Below, piece by piece: positions 1-4,974 of a stretch of DNA of 7,025 nt. Each line of letters opens with the position of its first letter. Position 1 is the first letter of the stretch. The stretch comes from DASSHC01 sp035693105 (GTDB lineage Bacteria > Chloroflexota > Chloroflexia > Thermomicrobiales > Thermomicrobiaceae), in contig DASSHC010000371.1 of the NCBI GenBank assembly GCA_035693105.1, positions 1-7,025 of the forward strand. Direction: 5' to 3'. Made by a program: the position numbers and the translations under genes. Under the pieces are notes generated by a model. The model was not told where the DNA came from. It was given only the letters and a program-made list of their open reading frames with translations, and searched no databases.

Positions 1-1538
1 ACCCGAACGCCCGGCAGATGTTCCAGGAGTTGCTGGCCTCCTTGCAGCAGCAGATGCTGCAGCAAACCTTCCAGGGGATGCAGCAGGCGCTGCAGAACAT
101 GACCCCGGAAGACATGAGCAACATGCGCGACATGCTGCGCGAGCTAAACGAGATGCTCGAGGCGCGCATGCGCGGCGAGGAGCCCGACTTCGAGCGCTTC
201 ATGCACAAGTACGGGCAGTACTTCGGTCCAAACATCAACAGCCTCGACGAGCTGCTCGACCACCTGGCCCGCCAGATGGCCGCCATGCAATCGCTGCTCG
301 ACTCGATGACGCCGGAGATGCGCCAGCAGCTGCAGGACGCGATGGACGCGGTCATGAGCGACCCCGGCATCCAGGAGCAGCTCTCGCAGTTGGGGCAGAA
401 CCTCGGCCGCATGATGCCGGACAACCCCTACCGCCAGCCCTACGACGTCGCCGGTGGCGAGGAGCTTTCGCTCGGCGAGGCGATGCGCCTGATGGAGCGG
501 CTGCGTGAGATGGAGGAGGTCGAGGACCAGCTCAAGGGTGTGCGCGACTGGCGCGACCTGGAGAACGTCGACAACGACAAGATCCGCGAGCTGCTGGGCG
601 ACGAGGTCAACCAGAACCTGGAGCAACTGCGCCAGCTCACCAAGCTGCTGGAGGACGCCGGCTACATCCAGCGCACCCGCCGCGGCTTCGAACTGACGCC
701 GCGCGGCGTGCGCAAGATCGGCCAGAAGGCGCTCAAGGACATCTTCCAGCACCTCAAGCGCGACCGCTTCGGCCAGCACGAGCTGGAGCGCTCCGGCCGC
801 GGCGGCGAGCGCACCGACGACACCAAGCCGTACGAGTTTGGCGACCCCTTCCTGCTGCACCTGCCCAAGACGGTAATGAACGCGGTCTACCGCCAGGGCG
901 TCGGCAGCCCGGTCCAGCTCGCGCCGGACGACTTCGAGGTCTTCCGCACCGAGCTGGTGACGCAGTCCTCGACCGTGCTGATGGTCGACATGTCGCGCTC
1001 GATGCTCTACAACGGCTGCTTCGCCGCCGCCAAGAAGGTGGCGCTGGCGCTCGACAGCCTGATCCGCTCGCAGTTCCCGCGCGACAACCTCTACATCATC
1101 GGCTTCTCCTACGTCGCCAGCGAGCTGAAGCCCTCGATGCTGCCGCACATCAACTGGGACGAGTACAACTATGGCACCAACATGCAGCACGGCTTCATGC
1201 TCTCGCGCCAGTTGCTCGGGCGGCACAAGGGCGGCTCCAAGCAGATCATCATGATCACCGACGGCGAGCCGACGGCGCACTTCGACGGCTCGCAGGTGCG
1301 CTTCTCCTACCCGCCCACCTATCAGACGTTGCAGGAGACGCTGAAGGAGGTCGTGCGCTGCACTCGCGAGCAGATCACGATCAACACCTTCATGCTGGAG
1401 CGTAGCCCCTACATGGCCGGCTTCGTCAGCGAGATGGCCAAGATCAACAAGGGACGAGCCTTCTTCTCGACACCCGACCACCTGGGCGAGTACATTCTGG
1501 TCGACTACGTGACCAACAAGAAGCGTCACGTGCACTAG
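1..1538 (+). CDS. VWA-domain protein, COG4867-like (5' end outside window)
   Basis: Uncharacterised protein with a C-terminal von Willebrand factor A domain. The frame is open to the left edge (codons from position 3), so the true start is probably upstream; the first in-frame ATG is at 18, and residue numbers here count from it (506 residues). Residues 1-135 are rich in Met, Gln and Leu and look helical or coiled coil, with two MTPE repeats at 28-31 and 97-100. Residues about 200-243 resemble a winged helix ending in an LTPRG turn. The VWA domain covers about 318-490 and has a complete MIDAS: DMSRS at 324-328, T387 in GTNM, and D415 in TDGEP. No signal peptide or membrane segment is visible, so it is probably cytoplasmic. 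VWA proteins of this type often partner AAA+ ATPases of the MoxR or magnesium-chelatase class; such a partner upstream is inference only. It is the first visible gene of a three-gene + strand cluster. The VWA assignment is firm; the biological role is unknown. Confidence 0.88.
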   Translation, partial: PNARQMFQELLASLQQQMLQQTFQGMQQALQNMTPEDMSNMRDMLRELNEMLEARMRGEEPDFERFMHKYGQYFGPNINSLDELLDHLARQMAAMQSLLDSMTPEMRQQLQDAMDAVMSDPGIQEQLSQLGQNLGRMMPDNPYRQPYDVAGGEELSLGEAMRLMERLREMEEVEDQLKGVRDWRDLENVDNDKIRELLGDEVNQNLEQLRQLTKLLEDAGYIQRTRRGFELTPRGVRKIGQKALKDIFQHLKRDRFGQHELERSGRGGERTDDTKPYEFGDPFLLHLPKTVMNAVYRQGVGSPVQLAPDDFEVFRTELVTQSSTVLMVDMSRSMLYNGCFAAAKKVALALDSLIRSQFPRDNLYIIGFSYVASELKPSMLPHINWDEYNYGTNMQHGFMLSRQLLGRHKGGSKQIIMITDGEPTAHFDGSQVRFSYPPTYQTLQETLKEVVRCTREQITINTFMLERSPYMAGFVSEMAKINKGRAFFSTPDHLGEYILVDYVTNKKRHVH

Positions 1539-1549
1539 TCAACGAAACC

Positions 1550-1573
1550 GGATCAGGAATGGGCGACGGGTGA
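1550..1573 (+). promoter_or_regulatory. Translation start region of the 79-aa gene, with a 4-codon mini-ORF
   Basis: An AGGA stretch at 1555-1558 lies 11 bases before the GTG start at 1570 and can serve as its ribosome binding site. The same region holds an ATG at 1559 that reads only Met-Gly-Asp-Gly and stops at TGA 1571-1573, overlapping the GTG as GTGA. A GGA at 1550-1552 could serve that ATG. The GTG is preferred because the ATG frame closes at once. The mini-ORF may be chance. Confidence 0.4.
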
Positions 1574-1809
1574 GCGGGGAGACGGGCAACCTCTATCGCT
1601 ACGAGGACATCCTGCGGGCGATCGGGCGCTACATCGACGAGCACGACCTGCAGGATGTGGTGCTGGTGCAACTGGAGCAGGGGATCCTGCTGCGCGGCCA
1701 GGGGGTGGCCGACGACCCGCGCCGCGGGCGCCGGCTGATCGAGTATCTCTTCGACGCCGAGGAGTTGCGTCGCATCGACGAGCGCGCCCGCCAGCAGCGC
1801 GGCCGCTAG
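1570..1809 (+). CDS. Small hypothetical protein (79 aa)
   Basis: I do not recognise this family. The protein starts at GTG and is 79 residues long, soluble and highly charged, with no signal peptide, membrane segment or cysteine. The N-terminal half (about 8-47) alternates a helix containing YEDILRAIGRYIDEH with a hydrophobic strand containing VVLVQLEQGILLRG, which suggests a small alpha/beta fold. The C-terminal third is helical and arginine-rich (RRGRRLIEYL, then RRIDERARQQRGR), so nucleic-acid or protein contact is possible but unproven. It lies 31 bases after the VWA gene and 10 bases before the membrane-anchored protein on the same strand, so it is probably co-transcribed and may work with them. 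It is taken as real because of operon-like spacing, a plausible ribosome binding site and a coherent amphipathic sequence; the antisense frame over the same bases reads as low-complexity Ala/Arg/Gly/Pro. Confidence 0.72.
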   Translation: MSGETGNLYRYEDILRAIGRYIDEHDLQDVVLVQLEQGILLRGQGVADDPRRGRRLIEYLFDAEELRRIDERARQQRGR

Positions 1810-1822
1810 GGAGCAGGAGTTG
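1809..1822 (+). promoter_or_regulatory. Ribosome binding site and TTG start of the 235-aa gene
   Basis: GGGAG at 1809-1813 begins on the last base of the preceding stop codon and leaves six bases before TTG at 1820-1822. A second purine run, AGGAG, abuts the TTG directly. This spacing, plus the Lys/Arg-rich N-terminus followed at once by a membrane helix, supports TTG 1820 as the start; I see no better in-frame start before the helix. Confidence 0.5.
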
Positions 1823-2527
1823 TCCAAGCGCACCGAGCGGCGCATCAAGTGGATCGTCTTCGGCACCTTCGCCCTGGTCATCGCCGTCGTCGTCGTTCTC
1901 TACCTCCTTCCCGCCTTCCGCCTCACCGCGGCGCAGCAGCTTGGCATCGTGCCGGGCAGTGACGCGACCAAGGTGGCCGGCCCCGGCGAGGCGCGGCTGG
2001 TCGTGATCTCCTACCCCGAGCCGGTGCAGCTCAGCCAGCCGATCTACCGCCAGGTGGCACGCCTGCTGCTGCGCTCCGACAATCAGGTCACCGATCTGGC
2101 GACCGGCAAGAGCTTCGCGCTGCCGGTGGCCGAGGTCGACAGCCTGGAGATCTCCAGCGACCGCAACCGGCTGCTGCTGCAGGGCGGCAATCAGTACGCC
2201 GTGATCGACCTGAGCAGCGACGCGGTGACGGCGGCGCCGAGCAAGCCGAGCGGCGACTGGGGCGATGTCTTCACCCGCCCGGTGATCTGCAGCGGCGTCT
2301 CGCCCGACAACGTCTACACCCTCTGCATACGCGCCGGCGGCGAGCACAACACCCGCTACCTCTGGGGCAATTGGGAGGTCTCGGTGCGCCCCTACGGCCA
2401 GAACGGGCCGTGGCAGCGCGTCTACCGTGGGCGCGGCCAGGTGCCGATCGTCGGCTTCGCCCCCGACAACAAGAGCGTCTATATGTATAACGAGCTCGGC
2501 ATCTGGCGCGCGCCGATCAAGAAGTGA
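1820..2527 (+). CDS. Membrane-anchored hypothetical protein with beta-propeller-like repeats (235 aa)
   Basis: No named family recognised. Residues 1-10 are basic (SKRTERRIK) and are followed by one hydrophobic helix at about 11-31, so the protein is probably anchored by its N-terminus with the rest outside the membrane. There is no lipobox, and the helix has no clear cleavage site. The remaining 200 residues are beta-rich with WD40/TolB-like features: short strand pairs around VTDLATGKSFALPV (90-103) and YAVIDLSSDAV (126-136), and SPDN and APDN turns at 161-164 and 214-217, each leading into an aromatic strand (VYTLCI, VYMYN). At this length there is room for about three or four blades, too few for a closed propeller, so it may need partners. 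Two cysteines (157, 169) could form a disulfide. It is the last gene of the + cluster. The fold call is inference; the membrane anchor is well supported. Confidence 0.78.
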   Translation: MSKRTERRIKWIVFGTFALVIAVVVVLYLLPAFRLTAAQQLGIVPGSDATKVAGPGEARLVVISYPEPVQLSQPIYRQVARLLLRSDNQVTDLATGKSFALPVAEVDSLEISSDRNRLLLQGGNQYAVIDLSSDAVTAAPSKPSGDWGDVFTRPVICSGVSPDNVYTLCIRAGGEHNTRYLWGNWEVSVRPYGQNGPWQRVYRGRGQVPIVGFAPDNKSVYMYNELGIWRAPIKK

Positions 2528-2546
2528 GCGGAACTCGGCGACAGCG

Positions 2547-3329
2547 CTACGGCAGCGTGAAGATCCACTCCGGGGTGGCGTACTTGGTGGCGACGAGCTC
2601 CCGCGCCTCGGCCAACTCGTCGGCGGTCAGCTCGCTCTCCGTGAGGCCGTGGCGGGCGGCGAAGGTCTGCAGCATGTGCGCGATGATCGTCTCGCGCGGC
2701 AGGTTCGTCTGCTGGCGCAGCGGCCCGACGCGCTTGGCCGCGCTGGCGATCCCCTTGTCGCTCAGCTTCTCCTGGCCGATGCGCAGCACTTCGAGCATGC
2801 GGTCGGAGTTGATGTCGTAGGACATGGTGGTGTGGTGCAGCACGCCGCCGAAGCGGCGTGCCTGCGCCGCGCCGCCGATCTTGCCGCCCCTTGAGGTGAT
2901 GTCGTTGATCGGTTCATACCAGGCGTCGATGCCGAGATCGCGCAGCGCCTCGATCACCCAGGCGTCGAGGAAGGCGTAGGAGTCGACGAACGAGAGGCCG
3001 TCGACCAGCTCCGGTGGGGCGTAGATCGAGTAGGTGATGACGTTCTCCGGCTCGACGAACATCGCCCCGCCGCCGGTCAGGCGCCGGTTGATCGCGATCC
3101 CATGGCGCCGCGCCGCCTCCTCGTCGACCTCGTTGCGCACCGACTGGAAGCGGCCGATCACCACCTCGGGCGCGTTCCGGCCCCAGAAGCGAAGGGTGGG
3201 CGGGCGCTCCCCGGCGCCGACGCGGCGCGTCAGCACCTCGTCGAGGGCGTGGTTGAGCACCGGCTCGACCGCCTCAGGGTGGCCGCGGATCAACTGCCAG
3301 GGATAGGCTCTCCAGTCGCGCTCGATCAT
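2547..3329 (-). CDS. lplA: Lipoate-protein ligase catalytic subunit (LplA-like)
   Basis: Member of the biotin/lipoate A/B protein ligase fold (BPL_LplA_LipB). The family uses ATP to activate lipoate or octanoate and attaches it to the lipoyl-domain lysine of GcvH or 2-oxoacid dehydrogenase E2 subunits in the cytoplasm. The protein is 260 residues. The nucleotide/lipoate loop RRLTGGGAMF is at 82-91, matching the RRxSGGGAV motif of LplA. NDI is at 142-144, followed by K150 in GGKIGGAAQ, the position of the conserved lysine (K133 in E. coli). HHTT at 165-168 matches the family's HHGT. It is shorter than E. coli LplA (about 338 residues) and lacks the C-terminal accessory domain, which appears to be supplied by the gene just upstream; the two overlap by ATGA. 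It ends 19 bases from the converging + strand cluster. A LipM/LipL-type octanoyl or amidotransferase is the alternative, but that class uses a cysteine, and none is present here. Confidence 0.88.
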   Translation of the reverse strand: MIERDWRAYPWQLIRGHPEAVEPVLNHALDEVLTRRVGAGERPPTLRFWGRNAPEVVIGRFQSVRNEVDEEAARRHGIAINRRLTGGGAMFVEPENVITYSIYAPPELVDGLSFVDSYAFLDAWVIEALRDLGIDAWYEPINDITSRGGKIGGAAQARRFGGVLHHTTMSYDINSDRMLEVLRIGQEKLSDKGIASAAKRVGPLRQQTNLPRETIIAHMLQTFAARHGLTESELTADELAEARELVATKYATPEWIFTLP

Positions 3330-3601
3330 CCCACGGCCCTCCGCACCGCGTGGGCGACCGCCTCGGGCGAGAAGCCGAGCATGACGACGTCGTCCGGCAG
3401 GGCGTTGCCGATCTGCTCCGCGATCTCCTCCGCCGTGAGATCGGCCGGCAGCCCCCGCACTGCTTCGGCGATCAGCGCCAGCGCTTCGGCCGGCTCCAGA
3501 AAGAAGTCGCCGCTGATCTCGACGGCGGCGAAGCGCCCGTCTCGAATTTCGACGTCGGCGACCACCAGCTTGCCGCCGGGGACCTTGTACTCTCCGTGCA
3601 T
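3326..3601 (-). CDS. lplB: LplB-like accessory subunit of a split lipoate-protein ligase
   Basis: A 91-residue protein resembling the C-terminal domain of lipoate-protein ligase (Lip_prot_lig_C). Visible hallmarks are the N-terminal YKVPGGKLVVADVEIRDG strand pair (5-22), then GDFFLEP at 31-37, and an alpha-helical C-terminal half (about 38-90). In Thermoplasma acidophilum the equivalent LplB is a separate protein needed for the adenylation step, with LplA doing the transfer. Here its stop codon overlaps the LplA start as ATGA, so coupled translation and a one-to-one complex are likely. The ATG at 3601 is preceded by good purine-rich sites. No membrane segments or cysteines are seen. Confidence in the LplB identity comes from the motif pattern plus the adjacent truncated LplA; either alone would be weaker. 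Confidence 0.82.
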   Translation of the reverse strand: MHGEYKVPGGKLVVADVEIRDGRFAAVEISGDFFLEPAEALALIAEAVRGLPADLTAEEIAEQIGNALPDDVVMLGFSPEAVAHAVRRAVG

Positions 3602-3603
3602 CG

Positions 3604-3615
3604 CTCCTGGTCCTT
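3604..3615 (-). promoter_or_regulatory. Ribosome binding site of the lplB-like gene
   Basis: Read on the - strand, AAGGA (3615 to 3611) lies nine bases before the ATG, and AGGAG (3608 to 3604) lies two bases before it. The first has the better spacing. This supports ATG 3601 as the start of the ligase pair. Confidence 0.5.
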
Positions 3616-3630
3616 GAACTCGCGCTCGAT

Positions 3631-3649
3631 CGGCTCCGGCCCGGAGCCG
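3631..3649 (-). terminator. Perfect 9-base inverted repeat between channel gene and lplB
   Basis: CGGCTCCGG (3631-3639) and its exact complement (3641-3649) flank a single C. As RNA this can fold into a seven-pair GC-rich stem with a five-base loop. It begins about ten bases after the channel gene's TAA (3659-3661) and ends 29 bases before the lplB start. No T-tract follows on either strand, so it is not a classical intrinsic terminator. It could be a weak terminator, an RNA-processing or stability hairpin, or a binding site for a dimeric regulator of lplB-lplA. Confidence 0.4.
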
Positions 3650-3658
3650 CCAGGTCGA

Positions 3659-4852
3659 TTATCCGTCAGCGGCGGATCCCGGTCGAGTCTCGTCCGAGAT
3701 GAGCCAGCCGGACTGGCTCTCGATATCCGGCAGGGGCGGGATGGCCCAGACCGACTCCCAGGCCGAGACGGCCCAGTCGTCGTGCACGGCCGCCGGGGGG
3801 AGCCAGCTCGGCAGGGCGAAGAGGAGTCGCCGCGCCAGCGCGTTGACATACGGCTCATACAGCTCGCGCAACTGCTCCAGGTCGTGCCAGGCATCGGGAC
3901 TCGCCGCCATCGGCAGCCCGGCCAACGCGAGCTCGGCCCGGAGCGCGTCGAACTCCGCCGTCGTCAGGCGTGATGGCGATGGTGGCTCGGGTTGGGCGCC
4001 GAAGACCTGGCTGAGGTCGACGGCCGCGTGACGCGCCATGGCGAAGGTCAGTTGCGCCTGCCCCGGCGCGACGCCCTCGATCCCAACCAGAACGAGGGCG
4101 CAGGCATCCAGGATCATGGTCAGCGCCCCGAGCCAGGACTGGTTCTCGTGCTGCGAGCGGAAGTAGGCCAGCGTCGGGTAGGAGAGGTGGCTCTCCAGCA
4201 ACTCGGCCGACCATTCCTCCCAGGTGTAGAGGAACTGGTCGAGCTTGGCCACGCCCTGGGAGCGGCCGGTGCGGCGCAGCAGCTCGACCGCGGTCGGTGG
4301 CGAACCGGCACGCGCGTCGAGGAGCGCGATGTGGGCCTCGCGGCGCGAGAAGGCCTGGTAGAGGGTGGGCAGGTAGCTGATGACCAGGGCGAAGAAGCCG
4401 AGCCCGGTGGCGGCCTCGATCACGGTGAGCGCGCGCGTTAGCGTGGTGCGTGGATCGACGTCGCCGATGCCGAGCGTGATGAAGTTGGTGCCGCTGAGGT
4501 AGATGTCCGTGCTCAGATGCCGGTTGCCGCGCGCGACCACCAGCGGCGAGCCGAGTCCCCAGAACAGGAGACCGAAGCCCAGCACCAGCACCACCACCCA
4601 GACCAGCAGCAGCATGATCAGCGAGAGTGGGCCGTAGAAGCTGAGGAAGCTCTCCCGTCGCGGGCTGAGGCGGTGCATCCGGCGGGCGACGCTCGACCAG
4701 GGGATCCAGGTCAGGCGGTAGACCCAGCGAGTCAGACGGAATTGCCGGGTGACGCGGCGCGGCAGCACGATCGTCTCGAAGGCATCGAGCAGGACGGTAA
4801 GGATCAGGAGTAATCCGGCGGCGCCCACCAGCCACTGCACCGTGTCCCGCAT
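3659..4852 (-). CDS. Potassium-channel-like membrane protein (two-pore-domain/Ion_trans_2 type)
   Basis: A 397-residue ion channel. Hydrophobic segments lie at about 7-30, 72-100 and 141-165. Between the last two sits a pore loop with TLGIGD at 126-131, a variant of the potassium selectivity filter TVGYGD with Ile in place of Tyr. A helix-pore-helix unit preceded by one extra helix fits the Ion_trans_2 class; four subunits would form a pore in the cytoplasmic membrane. Residues about 170-397 form a large, mostly helical soluble region without the Rossmann fold (GxGxxG) of RCK/TrkA-N domains; it includes SHLSYPTLAYFRSQHENQSW at 221-240, which I recall as common in bacterial proteins of this type, role unknown. 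Selectivity for potassium is inferred from the filter. The start is ATG 4852: the frame stays open to a stop at 4919-4921, but I see no ATG or GTG in that stretch; the ribosome site is weak. It lies 122 bases after the synthase gene. Confidence 0.87.
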   Translation of the reverse strand: MRDTVQWLVGAAGLLLILTVLLDAFETIVLPRRVTRQFRLTRWVYRLTWIPWSSVARRMHRLSPRRESFLSFYGPLSLIMLLLVWVVVLVLGFGLLFWGLGSPLVVARGNRHLSTDIYLSGTNFITLGIGDVDPRTTLTRALTVIEAATGLGFFALVISYLPTLYQAFSRREAHIALLDARAGSPPTAVELLRRTGRSQGVAKLDQFLYTWEEWSAELLESHLSYPTLAYFRSQHENQSWLGALTMILDACALVLVGIEGVAPGQAQLTFAMARHAAVDLSQVFGAQPEPPSPSRLTTAEFDALRAELALAGLPMAASPDAWHDLEQLRELYEPYVNALARRLLFALPSWLPPAAVHDDWAVSAWESVWAIPPLPDIESQSGWLISDETRPGSAADG

Positions 4853-4889
4853 CCCCGCCCACCGCCTTCGCCCACATCCCGAGGCTGCC

Positions 4890-4915
4890 GACCCCGCGTG
4901 ACCCCCAAGCGGGTC
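4890..4915 (-). terminator. Imperfect inverted repeat downstream of the BcsA-like gene
   Basis: GACCCCGC (4890-4897) can pair with GCGGGTC (4909-4915), giving seven pairs with one bulged C and an 11-base loop. It lies about 60 bases past the synthase stop codon (4975-4977) in the 122-base gap before the channel gene. No T-tract follows on the - strand, so terminator function is doubtful. I see nothing else in this gap. Confidence 0.22.
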
Positions 4916-4974
4916 GCGTCAAAGCCTACCGCGTGCGGGGACTGAGCGGGGCTCCCGGTGACGGAGACGAGGAC

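Noticed and set aside
144..1535. 463-aa antisense frame over the VWA gene
   Set aside because: Composition is Val/Leu/Ala/His/Gln-rich with no recognisable domain; it mirrors the codon bias of the VWA gene.
1553..2347. 264-aa antisense frame across the small gene and the membrane-anchored gene
   Set aside because: It spans two well-spaced + strand genes, has low-complexity Ala/Arg/Gly/Pro content and no ribosome site that I can support.
2528..2546. Bidirectional terminator between the converging gene sets
   Set aside because: Only 19 bases separate the stop codons and I find no stem with a T-tract there.
2427..3973. Several + strand frames (up to 207 aa) opposite the ligase and channel genes
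   Set aside because: They are complements of lplA, lplB and channel codons; none has a domain, and the - strand frames carry the conserved motifs.
3855..4922. 355-aa alternate - strand frame over the channel gene
   Set aside because: Arg/Pro/Gly/Ala/His-rich without hydrophobic segments; the 3659-4852 frame gives clear membrane helices and a pore filter.
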